This document shows, piece after piece, positions 42,763-51,760 of a DNA stretch of 64,000 bases. The stretch's first letter is position 1; every line of letters starts with the position of its first letter. The stretch is from the NCBI RefSeq assembly GCF_029382255.1, contig NZ_JARLLG010000002.1, positions 62,001 through 126,000 on the forward strand, read 5' to 3'. Position numbers and translations under genes: made by a program. The notes below the pieces were generated by a model. It worked only from the letters and a program-made list of their open reading frames with translations, had not been told where the DNA came from and ran no database searches. The DNA comes from Isoptericola croceus. Its GTDB lineage: Bacteria > Actinomycetota > Actinomycetes > Actinomycetales > Cellulomonadaceae.

Positions 42763-43704
42763 ATGACACGTCCGGAGGTCGTCCTGGTGGGCGTCGACGG
42801 TTCGACCGCGAGCCTGCACGCGCTGGACTGGGCTGCGGCGTATGCCCAGCGGGTCGGGTGGGGCCTGCACATCGTGTGCAGCTACTCGCTGCCGTCATTC
42901 ACCGCGGCGTCGCTCGACGGCGGCTATGCGGCGCTCGACGACACCGCCATCGCCGAGGGAGCGAAGGCCGTCCTCGCCGAGGCCGAGGCTCGGGTCTCGG
43001 GCCTCGGAGTCAAGGTGGAGGGCACGGTTGCCACGGGAGACGCCGCGGGTGTCCTCGTCGAGATGTCGGCCGAGCACTGCCTGGCCGTCGTCGGGACCCG
43101 CGGCCGGGGTGGGTTCACCGAGCGTCTGCTGGGTACCGTGTCGTCGGCACTCCCGGCGCACGCGCACTGCCCGACCGTCGTCGTCCCGCACCGCGCCGGA
43201 GCCGACGACCCGGAGCGCCGTGACGGTGACCTGGTGCACGACGTCCGTCGGATCGTCGTCGGTGTCGACGGTTCCCCGACGTCCGAGGTCGCGCTGCGGC
43301 ACGCCGTCGGGCAGGCAGAGTCCTGGGGGGCCGAGCTCGTCGCCGTGGCCGGGGTGCCTCTCGGTTCCGGGGCCGGCGTGCTCGCTTGGTTGCCCTCTCA
43401 GATCGACCACGAGCAGGTCCTCGCCGACATCAAGGCCGGTCTGGACGTCATCGTCGACCAGGTCGAGGCGGAGCACCCGAGCATCACGATCAAGCGCCAC
43501 GTGCTGGACGGCTCGGGTGCCGAGCTGCTCACCGAGTTCTCGTCGGCGGCGGATCTCATCGTCGTGGGCTCGCGAGGACGTGGCGGGTTCCGCGGTCTGC
43601 TGCTCGGTTCGACGAGCCAGGCGGTGCTGCACCACTCGCAGTGCCCGGTGCTGGTCGTCACTCGCAAGTGTGACGAGGAGATGCAAGCCGACCCCGCAGC
43701 CTGA
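42763..43704 (+). CDS. Universal stress protein with two UspA domains
   Basis: The ATG at 42763 with GGGAGG upstream gives 313 residues. Two tandem UspA domains (about 5-140 and 160-303) each carry the ATP-binding G-x2-G-x9-G-[ST] pattern: GTRGRGGFTERLLGTVS and GSRGRGGFRGLLLGSTS. Both open with a LVGVDGS/VVGVDGS strand. Double-domain UspA proteins are common in actinobacteria under hypoxia, stationary phase or iron stress. The gene stands alone between the NlpC terminator and the first large palindromic element. Confidence 0.95.
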   Translation: MTRPEVVLVGVDGSTASLHALDWAAAYAQRVGWGLHIVCSYSLPSFTAASLDGGYAALDDTAIAEGAKAVLAEAEARVSGLGVKVEGTVATGDAAGVLVEMSAEHCLAVVGTRGRGGFTERLLGTVSSALPAHAHCPTVVVPHRAGADDPERRDGDLVHDVRRIVVGVDGSPTSEVALRHAVGQAESWGAELVAVAGVPLGSGAGVLAWLPSQIDHEQVLADIKAGLDVIVDQVEAEHPSITIKRHVLDGSGAELLTEFSSAADLIVVGSRGRGGFRGLLLGSTSQAVLHHSQCPVLVVTRKCDEEMQADPAA

Positions 43705-43715
43705 CCCTTCTGATT

Positions 43716-43787
43716 GTTGTGGGCGCGATTTCTGGCCCGTTTCGCCCCATTTGTGGTGCTCGGCGGGCCAGAAATCGCGCCCACAAC
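43716..43787. repeat. GTTGTGGGCGCGA palindromic element, copy 1
   Basis: A 72-bp intergenic dyad whose 24-nt ends are perfect inverted repeats: GTTGTGGGCGCGATTT continuing CTGGCCCG at 43716-43739, and its complement at 43764-43787. The 24-nt centre contains CGCCCCATTTGTGG. It follows the universal stress gene by 11 bp and precedes the DUF559-like gene. The same family occurs at 44746, 48306 and 52558. Confidence 0.9.
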
Positions 43788-43852
43788 CGGTGGTTGCCCG
43801 GGGCTGTGGATGAGCGAAGCGAGCTGGCGGCCGGCTCTGCCACGGTCGGCAC

Positions 43853-44743
43853 ATGCCGATGCCCGATCCGCGCCCGTCGTCTCCGTTCTCCGTGCGGTCA
43901 GCTCTCGTTCGCGGTGCCTCCGCCGAGTCGCTCCGGGCAGGCGGTGAGCTGGTGGCACCGTTCCACGGGGTACGTCTTGCAGCAGCTGCCCGCACCGATC
44001 TCCTCACCCGCTGCCAGGCACTCGCGACCGTGCTGGGCGACTCCGTGGCCTTCAGCCACGGGACCGCGCTGCGGCTGCTCGGCGTCGACGTGCCATGGAC
44101 GCTCGCTGGCGACGACGCGCTGCACGTCGTGTCGTCGAATCCGGCGGAACGCGTCGACCGTCCTGGCGTCGTCGCGCACCGCAGCCGTCAGAAGCGCCTC
44201 GACGTCGTGGAGGTCGCTGGGCTGCGGGTGACGTCGCCGGCCCAGACGTTCGTCCACGTCGGTGTCGGTCTCCGGCGGCCCGACGACGTCGTCGTCCTCG
44301 GCGACTCGTTCCTGCGCCGCAAGCAGATGCTCACGTCGGTCGCCGAGCTGGCTCGCACGGCCGAGGCGACGCGAAAGGTCAAGGGCATCACGCAGGTGCG
44401 CGAACAGGTCGAGCGGGTCCGGCCGGGGACGGACTCGGTCATGGAGACGCGCACGAGACTGCTCCTGACCAGTGCCGGCCTGCCGTGCCCCCGGGTGAAC
44501 GAGGTGGTCCGTCTGGCCGACGGGACCTACGTGAAGCGGTGCGACATGCTCTATCCCGCGCGGATGGTCGCGATCGAGTACGACGGGGACCAGCACCGGA
44601 CCGACAAGGAGCAGTGGCGCGATGACGTTCGCCGCCGGCGATGGCTCGAGGAGATCGGGGTGACGGTCGTCGTCGCGGTGGCCGACGACATCGTCGGGGA
44701 CGGGACGAGGCTGGTCGAACGCACTCGGCGAGCCCTCAGGTAG
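43853..44743 (+). CDS. DUF559-like (PD-(D/E)xK fold) protein, function unknown
   Basis: A 296-residue protein. The N-terminal half has an AbiEi-like winged look: SVRSALVRGASAESLRAGGELVAPFHGVRL, then AFSHGTALRLLGV. The C-terminal domain has ETRTRLLLTSAGLPCPRVNEVVRL, KRCDMLYPARMVAIEYDGDQHR and VVVAVADDIV. These are the E, D, E-x-D pattern of the DUF559/Vsr-like nuclease fold, with the Gln-His pair after YDGD. Proteins of this architecture are very common in actinobacteria as single genes, and no function is established. Here it sits exactly between two copies of the same palindromic element. Confidence 0.8.
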   Translation: MPMPDPRPSSPFSVRSALVRGASAESLRAGGELVAPFHGVRLAAAARTDLLTRCQALATVLGDSVAFSHGTALRLLGVDVPWTLAGDDALHVVSSNPAERVDRPGVVAHRSRQKRLDVVEVAGLRVTSPAQTFVHVGVGLRRPDDVVVLGDSFLRRKQMLTSVAELARTAEATRKVKGITQVREQVERVRPGTDSVMETRTRLLLTSAGLPCPRVNEVVRLADGTYVKRCDMLYPARMVAIEYDGDQHRTDKEQWRDDVRRRRWLEEIGVTVVVAVADDIVGDGTRLVERTRRALR

Positions 44744-44745
44744 TC

Positions 44746-44817
44746 GTTGTGGGCGTGATTTCTGGCCCGATCAAGCCTCACAAAGGGGCATATCGGGCCA
44801 GAAATCGCGCCCACAAC
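44746..44817. repeat. GTTGTGGGCGCGA palindromic element, copy 2
   Basis: A 72-bp dyad between convergent genes. The arms are like copy 1 with one G-T wobble (GGGCGTGATT on the left) and two more base pairs inside (CCCGAT/ATCGGG). Read on the minus strand its centre starts ATATGCCCC and TTTGTG, resembling the plus-strand centres of copies 1 and 3, so the element has an orientation. It starts 3 bp after the DUF559-like stop. Confidence 0.9.
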
Positions 44818-44827
44818 ATTCGAGGGG

Positions 44828-45652
44828 TCAGTGGCGGTTGCGGTAGAGGTACATCGTGATCGGCGCGAACACCGCGGTCATGATCACGGCGGAGATCAGC
44901 ACCGTCACGATGTCGCCCCAGCCTGCCGTGCCGCCCATCAGCCCACGGATGGCCGTGACGAGGTGCGAGACCGGGTTGATGTTCACGAAGGCCTGCAGCC
45001 CGGACGGCATGGTTGCCGGGTCCACGAAGATGTTCGACGCGAACGTCAGCGGCATGAGCACCATCATGGACACGCCCATCACGGCGTTCGGCGTGCGCAG
45101 CAGCAGGCCGAGGATCGTGAAGATCCAGCTCAGCGCGAAGGCGAAGACGAGCAGCAGCGCCACGCCCGCGATCACTCCGAGCGCGCCGCCTGCCGGGCGG
45201 AACCCGATGAGCAGCCCGAGCCCGATGCACATGACCGAGGCGATCGTGTACCGGACGGTGTCACCCATCAGCGCACCCACGATCGGTGCGGGCCGCCAGA
45301 TCGGCAGCGAACGGAACCGGTCGAACACGCCCTTGGTGATGTCCGTGTTGAGCGTGTAGCCCGTGTACACGGTGACGATGATGATCGTCTGCACCAGGAT
45401 GCCGGGCAGCAGGAACTGGATGTAGGCGTTCGTGGAGCCTGCCAGCGCCCCGCCGAAGAGGTACGTGAACATCAGGGTGAAGATGACCGGCGAGACGAGC
45501 ACGTCGAACAGCTGCTCCGGGACATGCTTGATCTTGAGCAGCGCCCGCCACGCGAACGTGAACGAGGTGGCGACCGCCGAGGGTCGTGCCGGCCGCGTCT
45601 CCAGTGCCACGGCCTCACGCAGGGACGTCGTGCTGATGTCGACGGCGCTCAT
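44828..45652 (-). CDS. ABC-2 type transporter permease (DrrB-like)
   Basis: A 274-residue protein with six helices, coupled by ATGA (45649-45652) to the ATPase gene. It has the ABC-2 signature of drug/lipid exporters: [60 protein letters not shown] and the late [34 protein letters not shown]. It resembles DrrB of the daunorubicin exporter. The substrate is unknown. A palindromic element follows its stop and probably ends both convergent transcripts. Confidence 0.92.
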   Translation of the reverse strand: MSAVDISTTSLREAVALETRPARPSAVATSFTFAWRALLKIKHVPEQLFDVLVSPVIFTLMFTYLFGGALAGSTNAYIQFLLPGILVQTIIIVTVYTGYTLNTDITKGVFDRFRSLPIWRPAPIVGALMGDTVRYTIASVMCIGLGLLIGFRPAGGALGVIAGVALLLVFAFALSWIFTILGLLLRTPNAVMGVSMMVLMPLTFASNIFVDPATMPSGLQAFVNINPVSHLVTAIRGLMGGTAGWGDIVTVLISAVIMTAVFAPITMYLYRNRH

Positions 45653-46677
45653 CGGGACATCTCCTCCTCGACGGCGGCGCCGTCGCTCGTCTCGTCCGGC
45701 GGGAGCGGTTCGCCGGTCAGCGTCAGGAACACCTCGTCGAGACTCGGCTGCCCGAGCGAGAACTCCGGGACGGCGATCCCGGCCTCGCCGAGCGCGGGCA
45801 GGACCTGCGCCACCAGGTGGGCGCCGTCGTCGGGCACCCGCGCACTGAGGGCGTACGGGTCGGTCGGCAGCGTCGGTTCGGTGCCGAGCACGCGCCGCAC
45901 GACGGCGACGGCCTCGGCGCGCTGCGCGGCGTCGGCCAGGCGGAGGTCCACCGCGCCCGCACCGACCGACCGCTTCAGCTCGCTGGACGTGCCCTCGGCG
46001 ATGAGCAGGCCGTGGTCGATGACCCCGATCCGGTCGGCCAGCTGGTCCGCCTCCTCGAGGTACTGCGTCGTCAGCAGCACGGTCGCGCCGTCGTCGACGA
46101 GCACCCGCACGATGTCCCACACCTGGTTGCGCGAGCGGGGGTCGAGGCCGGTGGTCGGCTCGTCGAGGAACAGCACCCGCGGGGACAGCACGAGCGATGC
46201 GGCGAGGTCGATGCGGCGGCGCATGCCGCCCGAGTACGTCTTGACCTGCCGCGACCCGGCGTCGGTGAGGCTGAACGCCTCGAGGAGGTTCGCCACGCGT
46301 TGCGTCGCGGCGCGACCCCGGAACCCGTAGAGCCGGGCGAGCATGAGGAGGTTCTCCGTGCCCGTCAGGTCCTCGTCCACGGACGCGTACTGTCCGGTGA
46401 GGCCGACGGCGGCACGGACGGCGTCGGCGTCGTGGGCGACGTCGTGGCCCAGCACGCGGGCGGTGCCGTCGTCCGGGCGGAGCAGCGTCGCGAGCATGCG
46501 CACCACCGTCGTCTTGCCGGCGCCGTTGGGGCCGAGCAGCCCGAAGACGCTCCCGGTGGGGATCGCCAGGTCGACGCCGTCGACGGCCTTGGTGACCTTC
46601 TTGCCCGACGTGAAGTGCTTGACGAGGCCGGTCGCCTCGACGGCGAGTGGCGGGGATCCGCCCGCGGCGTCATTCAT
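45649..46677 (-). CDS. ABC transporter ATP-binding protein (DrrA-like)
   Basis: The ATG at 46677 follows AGGAGC, giving 342 residues. Walker A is GPNGAGKTT, the signature is [15 protein letters not shown], Walker B is [12 protein letters not shown], and the switch His is replaced by Gln in [16 protein letters not shown], as is typical of DrrA. The C-terminal DrrA domain ends with [16 protein letters not shown]. With the permease it forms a two-gene exporter. A long minus-strand frame that continues upstream over the hydrolase gene is only antisense. Confidence 0.94.
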   Translation of the reverse strand: MNDAAGGSPPLAVEATGLVKHFTSGKKVTKAVDGVDLAIPTGSVFGLLGPNGAGKTTVVRMLATLLRPDDGTARVLGHDVAHDADAVRAAVGLTGQYASVDEDLTGTENLLMLARLYGFRGRAATQRVANLLEAFSLTDAGSRQVKTYSGGMRRRIDLAASLVLSPRVLFLDEPTTGLDPRSRNQVWDIVRVLVDDGATVLLTTQYLEEADQLADRIGVIDHGLLIAEGTSSELKRSVGAGAVDLRLADAAQRAEAVAVVRRVLGTEPTLPTDPYALSARVPDDGAHLVAQVLPALGEAGIAVPEFSLGQPSLDEVFLTLTGEPLPPDETSDGAAVEEEMSR

Positions 46678-46788
46678 GGGGTGCTCCTGTCGGTGGGTAG
46701 TTCCACGGTAGAACGTACGACCCGCCTCCGACAGGTTTTTCATCGGTCTCCCGTGGACCGGCCCCCGGCCGCGGCTAGGGTGGCGGGC

Positions 46789-48288
46789 ATGACCCTCGCC
46801 GGCGTACCGGAGCGCGCCCTGGCGCGCCCGACCACGGACCACCTGAACACCGCCTACCTCGGTGAGTGGGTCGCCACCCGGGCCGCGCTCGCCCGCGTCC
46901 CCGGCGTCCAGTACGCCGTGCTGGTCGGCGGCGAGGTGGTGCTGGACGGGGCCTGGGGCGTCACCGACCTGACATCGGGCACCCCGCTGCGCCCGGACCA
47001 CCTCTTCCGCGTCGCGTCGCACTCCAAGACGTTCACCGCCACGGCCGTCGCCCGGCTCGTCGAGCGCGACCAGATGCGCCTGGACGACCCGCTCGCGGCG
47101 TACGTGCCCGAGCTCGGGGGCGCTCCGGTCGGCGACGTCACCGTCCGCGAGGCGCTCGGGCACACCGGTGGCGTCCGCCGGGACGGCGAGGATGCGGACT
47201 TCTGGCAGCTCGGTGCGCCGTTCCCGGACCGCGCCCACCTGCTCGACGCCGTCCTGACCAGCGGAGACGTGCTCGGTCGTGGCGAGGTGTTCAAGTACTC
47301 GAACCTCGCGTACGGGCTGCTCGGCCTGGCGGTCGAGGCCGTGACCGGCACCCCGTACTCCGAGCACGTGCGCGCCGACCTGCTCGATCCGCTCGGGCTG
47401 GCCGACACGTACCCCGAGCTCGACGAGGGCCTCGAACGGCGTGCCGTCGTCGGGCACTCGGCGCCGACGCTCGCCGAGCCGGGGCTGCCCGTGCGGTTCG
47501 CCGACGGGCGGCTGCCGGTGGCCGCGGTCACCACCGGGGCGCTCGCCGCGGCGACGGGGTTCTGCTCCACCGCCCGCGACCTGGTGCGCTGGGCCGCCGC
47601 GCACGGCGAGGGCTCCGACCTGCTCAGCCCGGCGATGCGCCGCCTGCTGCAGCGCACCGAGTCGGTGGTGGAGCGCCCGGGCGTTCCGCGCCGCGAGTAC
47701 GGCCTGGGCTTCGAGGCGCGCGAGATCGCCGGACGGCGCGTCGTCGGACACTCGGGCGGGTTCCCCGGGCAGATCACGCGCACGTGGTTCGACCCGGAGC
47801 GCGGGGTCGCGGTCGCCGTCCTGACGAACGCCGTCGACGGCCCCGCCGACCCGATCGCCGCCGGTCTCTTCGCGCTGGTCAGCAAGGCCCTGTCCGACGA
47901 CGGCGGTGCGGACGGGAGCCCGGTCGCTGCGGACGCGCACGGCTCGCCTGCCGCGCCAGACCTGACGGGGGCGGAGGGCCTCGACCGGTGGACCGGCCGG
48001 TTCGCGAACCTGTGGGGCATGGTCGACGTGGTGCGGCTGGGGGAGCGGCTGTGGCTGATCGACCCGCGGCAGGCGGATCCCTTCGTGGGTGCCGAGGAAC
48101 TCACCGTGGACGGGTCGGTGCTGCGGCCGGAGGTGCACGGCGGGTTCGGGCCCGTGGGCGAGCCGATCGAGGTGGTGCGGGACGCGGCGGACGAGCCGGT
48201 CGCCGTCGTCGTCGGCGGGATGACGTCGTGGCGTGCCGCCGACTACGAGCGCGAGCGCCGGTCCCAGGCGATGCAGCAAAGCCGCTGA
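46789..48288 (+). CDS. Serine hydrolase, class C beta-lactamase/DD-peptidase family
   Basis: A 499-residue protein from ATG 46789 without a signal peptide. The active-site motifs are Ser77-His-Ser-Lys80 (SxxK), Tyr-Ser-Asn in FKYSNLAYG, and HSGG in VGHSGGFPG replacing the KTG motif. This is the pattern of the esterase/D-aminopeptidase branch rather than true beta-lactamases. A C-terminal domain of about 130 residues with [15 protein letters not shown] is a lipocalin-like DUF3471-type module. It is divergent from the exporter genes and convergent with the GntR gene across a palindromic element. Cytoplasmic esterase or peptidase activity is inferred. Confidence 0.88.
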   Translation: MTLAGVPERALARPTTDHLNTAYLGEWVATRAALARVPGVQYAVLVGGEVVLDGAWGVTDLTSGTPLRPDHLFRVASHSKTFTATAVARLVERDQMRLDDPLAAYVPELGGAPVGDVTVREALGHTGGVRRDGEDADFWQLGAPFPDRAHLLDAVLTSGDVLGRGEVFKYSNLAYGLLGLAVEAVTGTPYSEHVRADLLDPLGLADTYPELDEGLERRAVVGHSAPTLAEPGLPVRFADGRLPVAAVTTGALAAATGFCSTARDLVRWAAAHGEGSDLLSPAMRRLLQRTESVVERPGVPRREYGLGFEAREIAGRRVVGHSGGFPGQITRTWFDPERGVAVAVLTNAVDGPADPIAAGLFALVSKALSDDGGADGSPVAADAHGSPAAPDLTGAEGLDRWTGRFANLWGMVDVVRLGERLWLIDPRQADPFVGAEELTVDGSVLRPEVHGGFGPVGEPIEVVRDAADEPVAVVVGGMTSWRAADYERERRSQAMQQSR

Positions 48289-48305
48289 TCCCGCCCCGAC
48301 CCCTG

Positions 48306-48377
48306 GTTGTGGGCGCGATCTCTGGCCCGATATGCCTGTTCTGCGGGGTTTGGGGGCCCAGAAATCGCGCCCACAAC
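48306..48377. repeat. GTTGTGGGCGCGA palindromic element, copy 3
   Basis: A 72-bp dyad between convergent genes with the same outer ends (GTTGTGGGCGCGAT and ATCGCGCCCACAAC). The arms are less perfect: the left has CTCTGGCCCG, the right GGGCCCAGAAA. The centre begins ATATGCC as in the complement of copy 2. It is 17 bp after the hydrolase stop and 7 bp from the GntR stop. Confidence 0.85.
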
Positions 48378-48384
48378 GCCGGGG

Positions 48385-49140
48385 TCAGAGGTCGATCGGC
48401 TCCAGGCGGGGCGCCGGCAGCGGGCGCGGCTCCTCCAGGGTCTCCACGTCGGCATCCTCGGGGGTGAGCAGGCGGGTGACGGCGTCGTCGAGGTTGGCCC
48501 GGATCGCGGCGTCCAGGCCGTCGGCGTCGCGGGCCTCGAGCCGCTCCACGAGCGGCGCGTGTGACGCGGCGGCGTCCTTGCGCACCGCGTACTCCTCGCT
48601 GACCGTGAAGCTGGCGATGCGCACCTCGACGATGAGCGTGGTCATCCAGCGCAGGAGCCAGGGGTTGCCGCTCGCGGCCACGAGCGCCCAGTGCACGTTG
48701 AGGTCGGCGGCGCCGACCTGCAGGGCGTCGTGCGTGGTGTCGGCCTGCGCGAGCGCGTCGTGGGCTGCGCGGACCGTGGCGACCTGCTGGTCGCTCGCGC
48801 GCTCGACAGCGATGCGCGCCGCCGTCGTCTCGACCATGGTGCGGGCGGCGTACAGGGGGCGGATGCGCTCGACGCCGATGGTCCGCACCGAGAGGCCCCG
48901 CCCCGGGGTGGCGACGACGAGTCCCTCGGCGACGAGGCGCTGGGCCGCCTCCCGGAACGGGCCGCGGCTCACCCCGAGCTGGCCGGCCATCTCGACCTCG
49001 CGGATCGGGGACCCCACCCGCAGCGCGCCCGAGTAGATGGCGTTGCGCAGCTCGACGGTGATGAGATCCACCGTGGAAGGCCGGGTGACGGGCGAGAGCG
49101 TCGGTGCGGCACCGGGGGTAGGTCGGCTGGACGGGGGCAT
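48385..49140 (-). CDS. GntR family transcriptional regulator (FadR C-terminal type)
   Basis: The ATG at 49140 follows GGAAGGAGCC and is preferred to a GTG at 49161, giving 251 residues. The winged helix is IYSGALRVGSPIREVEMAGQLGVSRGPFREAAQRLVAEGL. An all-helical FCD effector domain follows, with AARTMVETTAARIAVERASD and DLNVHWALVAASGNPWLL. The conserved metal-binding His positions of FCD domains are partly present. It is divergent from the ectoine-type importer and a perfect FadR-type operator lies between, so it probably represses that operon in response to the imported compound. Confidence 0.92.
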   Translation of the reverse strand: MPPSSRPTPGAAPTLSPVTRPSTVDLITVELRNAIYSGALRVGSPIREVEMAGQLGVSRGPFREAAQRLVAEGLVVATPGRGLSVRTIGVERIRPLYAARTMVETTAARIAVERASDQQVATVRAAHDALAQADTTHDALQVGAADLNVHWALVAASGNPWLLRWMTTLIVEVRIASFTVSEEYAVRKDAAASHAPLVERLEARDADGLDAAIRANLDDAVTRLLTPEDADVETLEEPRPLPAPRLEPIDL

Positions 49141-49255
49141 GCAGGCTCCTTCCGAGGTCACGACACGACAACGATCACGGGTGAAGCGATGTTGCCGCCG
49201 TGTGTCGCGAGGTGAATTCTGCCGTGTCGAACCGCGTGTTCGCGCCGTTCCTGAG

Positions 49256-49268
49256 ATTGTAGGACAAT
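49256..49268. promoter_or_regulatory. FadR-subfamily GntR operator
   Basis: ATTGTAGGACAAT contains TTGTAGGACAA, a perfect fit to the TNGTNNNACNA consensus of FadR-type regulators. It is a 5-bp dyad with a 3-bp centre. A half-site-like TTGTCGGA lies about 30 bp further at 49289-49296. The 240-bp gap between the divergent GntR and ehuB-like genes otherwise shows only promoter-like AT patches. Confidence 0.75.
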
Positions 49269-49380
49269 CGGACGAGCCGACACGCCCATTGTCGGATCGT
49301 CCGAAACGCCGCTACCGTGGCGGATCGTCCGCACACCCAGCCCCGCAGCGCTCGCGTCGGGGCGACGGAAGGAGACCACC

Positions 49381-50322
49381 GTGCAGTCCACCAGGACCAC
49401 GCATCGCCGCCGCGCACTGTTCGCCGCCGGCTCCGTCCTTGCTCTGACGGCCCTGACCGCCTGCACGAGCGTCGACGACGGCGGCTCGAACGGCGACGGC
49501 GACGGCGACGGATCGACCCTCGCCCAGCTCCAGGACGCCGGCACCATCAACGTCGCGTTCAACGGCGAGGAGCCCTACAGCTACGAGGACGAGAACGGCG
49601 AGCTCACCGGTGCCGCGATCGCCCTCAACGAGGTGGTCTACTCCGAGCTCGGCATCGACGACGTCGAGGGCACGCTCACCGAGTGGAACTCGCTCATCCC
49701 GGGCCTCACCGCCGGCCGGTACGACTCGATCAGCGCCGGCATGTCGATCCTGCCCGACCGTTGTGAGCAGGCTGCCTTCAGCGAGCCCGAGATCATGTAC
49801 ACCACCGCCTTCCTCGTGCCCGAGGGCAACCCGGACGGCCTGGTCGACTGGCAGTCCGTCGAGGGCACCGACCTGACGCTGGCCGTCATGGGCGGGGCGA
49901 TCGAGTCCGGTTACGCCGACGACACCGACGTGGACACCATCGAGGTCGGCTCGCCGCAGGACGGCCTCGACGCCGTCGTCTCCGGCCGTGCCGACGCCTT
50001 CGCCCTGACCGGTATCTCGCTGCGTGCCCTCGCCGAGGGCACGGACGCGCCCGTCGAGGCGACCGAGGCGTTCACCGCCGTCATCGACGGTGTCGCCCAG
50101 ATCGGCGCCGGCGCGACGGTGTTCCGCCAGGAGGACACCGAGCTGCTCGCCGCCTACAACGAGCAGGCCGCCACGGTCATCGGCGACCCGGACCGCTACG
50201 CCGAGGTGCTCGGGGAGTTCGGGTTCACCGAGGCCGAGCGTCCGCCGGAGGGCCTGACGGCCGAGATGCTCTGCGAGGGCGACCTCGAGGCCATCTCTGA
50301 CGAGCTGGGGCTGGGCTCCTGA
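49381..50322 (+). CDS. ehuB: Ectoine/hydroxyectoine-type ABC transporter substrate-binding lipoprotein
   Basis: A 313-residue lipoprotein with lipobox LTAC at Cys28 and a Gly/Asp-rich linker (DGGSNGDGDGDG) before the family-3 binding domain. The domain starts GTINVAFNGEEPYSYEDENGELTGAAIALNEVV and has LIPGLTAGRYDSISAGMSILPDRCEQAAFSEP. The sequence and the gene order binding protein, two permeases, ATPase match the EhuBCDA systems that import ectoines as compatible solutes or nutrients. Amino-acid-type ligands are the alternative. The divergent GntR gene and its operator suggest catabolite-type induction, but no ectoine-degradation genes are in the window. Confidence 0.82.
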   Translation: MQSTRTTHRRRALFAAGSVLALTALTACTSVDDGGSNGDGDGDGSTLAQLQDAGTINVAFNGEEPYSYEDENGELTGAAIALNEVVYSELGIDDVEGTLTEWNSLIPGLTAGRYDSISAGMSILPDRCEQAAFSEPEIMYTTAFLVPEGNPDGLVDWQSVEGTDLTLAVMGGAIESGYADDTDVDTIEVGSPQDGLDAVVSGRADAFALTGISLRALAEGTDAPVEATEAFTAVIDGVAQIGAGATVFRQEDTELLAAYNEQAATVIGDPDRYAEVLGEFGFTEAERPPEGLTAEMLCEGDLEAISDELGLGS

Positions 50323-50326
50323 CCTG

Positions 50327-51088
50327 ATGTCCGCCGACATCCAGTCACTGATCAACAGGCTTCCGAGCCTGGGTGATGCCGTCCTCGTCACGCTGCAGCT
50401 GACCCTCGGCGGCGCCGTGCTCGCCATGATCGTCGCGCTGGTGCTCGGGTTCGGCTCGCGTACCCAGTCCCTCTGGGTGCGCGGGCCGTCCCGCGTGATC
50501 GTGGAGTTCTTCCGCGGCACCTCGCTGGTGGTGCAGCTCTTCTGGGTCTTCTACGTGCTGCCCGTCTTCGGCTTCAAGATGGAGGCGCTGGCCGTCGGGA
50601 TCGTCGCGCTGGGCCTCAACTACGGTGCGTACGGCTCCGAGGTGGTGCGCGGGTCGATCGCCTCCGTGCCACGCGGCCAGTGGGAAGCGTCCATCGCGCT
50701 GAACATGAGCTGGTTCCACCGGGTGCGCCGGGTGATCTTCCCGCAGGCCTGGGCGCTCATGATCCCCATGCTCACCAACCTGCTGATCCAGCTGCTCAAG
50801 GGCTCGGCACTGGCGTACTACATCACCCTGCACGACCTGAACTTCTGGACCGTGCAGCTGCGCCGCGCCAACAGCGACACCATCTTCAGCTACACGGTGG
50901 GTCTGCTCGTGTACTTCGTGATCGCCTACCTGCTCACCTGGGGCATGAACTGGCTGGAGGAGCGTGCCAAGCGCCGGCTCGGTCGCGGCACCCGCCCGAC
51001 GCTCGCCGAGATGTTCCGCACCAAGCCCATGGTGACCTCCGAGCTGCCCGCGACGACACCGTCGACGGCGAAGGGAGGTCTCGTATGA
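50327..51088 (+). CDS. ehuC: Ectoine-type ABC transporter permease EhuC
   Basis: A 253-residue HisMQ-type permease starting 4 bp after the binding-protein stop. The helices begin at AVLVTLQLTLGGAVLAMIVALVLGF. The family-3 importer signature RGTSLVVQLFWVFYVLP and the ATPase-contact loop QWEASIALNMSWFHRVRRVIFPQAW are present. A cytoplasmic basic tail of about 45 residues follows the last helix, longer than usual. It overlaps ehuD by ATGA (51085-51088). Confidence 0.85.
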   Translation: MSADIQSLINRLPSLGDAVLVTLQLTLGGAVLAMIVALVLGFGSRTQSLWVRGPSRVIVEFFRGTSLVVQLFWVFYVLPVFGFKMEALAVGIVALGLNYGAYGSEVVRGSIASVPRGQWEASIALNMSWFHRVRRVIFPQAWALMIPMLTNLLIQLLKGSALAYYITLHDLNFWTVQLRRANSDTIFSYTVGLLVYFVIAYLLTWGMNWLEERAKRRLGRGTRPTLAEMFRTKPMVTSELPATTPSTAKGGLV

Positions 51089-51732
51089 ACGACAGCGGCA
51101 TCTGGAGCTGGGAGACGGCCTGGGACGTGCTCCCGGACCTCCTGAACGGTCTGCAGATCACGGTGCTGGCCACCGTCGTCGGCATGGTCATCGCCTCGAT
51201 CCTCGGGCTCGTGATCGCGCTGGCCATGCGGGCCCGCTCGCGCTGGATCACCATGCCGCTGCGGTTCGTCTCGGACTTCATCCGCATGACACCGCTGCTG
51301 GTGCAGCTCGTCTTCGTGAACCTGTTGTTCGTTCAGGTGCCCTCGTTGGCGATCGGCTGCATCGTGCTCGGCATCCACTACGCGACCTACATGTCCGAGG
51401 TGTACCGCGCCGGCATCGAGTCGGTGCCGAAGGGGCAGTGGGAGGCAGCCACCGCGCTCAACATGGCGCCGGGGCGCACTTGGCGCGCGGTCATCCTGCC
51501 GCAGGCGATCCGGAACACGCTGCCGGGCCTGGGGAACTATGCGATCTCCATGTTCAAGGAGACGCCGTTCCTCTTCGCCATCTCGGTGGTGGAGATGTTC
51601 TCCGAGGCGCAGAGCTACGGGGCGAACACCTTCTCCTACATCGAGCCGCTGACCATGGTGGGGCTGCTCTTCCTCATCGTCAGCTACCCCACGTCGCTGC
51701 TGGTGCGCCGGATGGAGATCCGCCTTGCCTGA
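51085..51732 (+). CDS. ehuD: Ectoine-type ABC transporter permease EhuD
   Basis: A 215-residue second HisMQ-type permease. It has RMTPLLVQLVFVNLLFV, then QWEAATALNMAPGRTWRAVILPQAIRNTLPGLGNY as the contact loop, and the helix region FKETPFLFAISVVEMF seen in EhuD proteins. It begins within the ehuC stop. It pairs with EhuC in the membrane channel. Confidence 0.85.
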   Translation: MNDSGIWSWETAWDVLPDLLNGLQITVLATVVGMVIASILGLVIALAMRARSRWITMPLRFVSDFIRMTPLLVQLVFVNLLFVQVPSLAIGCIVLGIHYATYMSEVYRAGIESVPKGQWEAATALNMAPGRTWRAVILPQAIRNTLPGLGNYAISMFKETPFLFAISVVEMFSEAQSYGANTFSYIEPLTMVGLLFLIVSYPTSLLVRRMEIRLA

Positions 51733-51760
51733 CCCGAACCCTTCCGCAGGGAGCCAGACC

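Noticed and set aside
45649-48279. An 876-residue minus-strand open frame extending the ABC ATPase upstream
   Set aside because: The extension is antisense to the serine hydrolase, which has all its active-site motifs. The ATPase has a good ribosome-binding site at ATG 46677.
46789-48288. True class C beta-lactamase conferring resistance
   Set aside because: There is no signal peptide, and HSGG replaces the KTG motif. These features fit the esterase/D-aminopeptidase branch.
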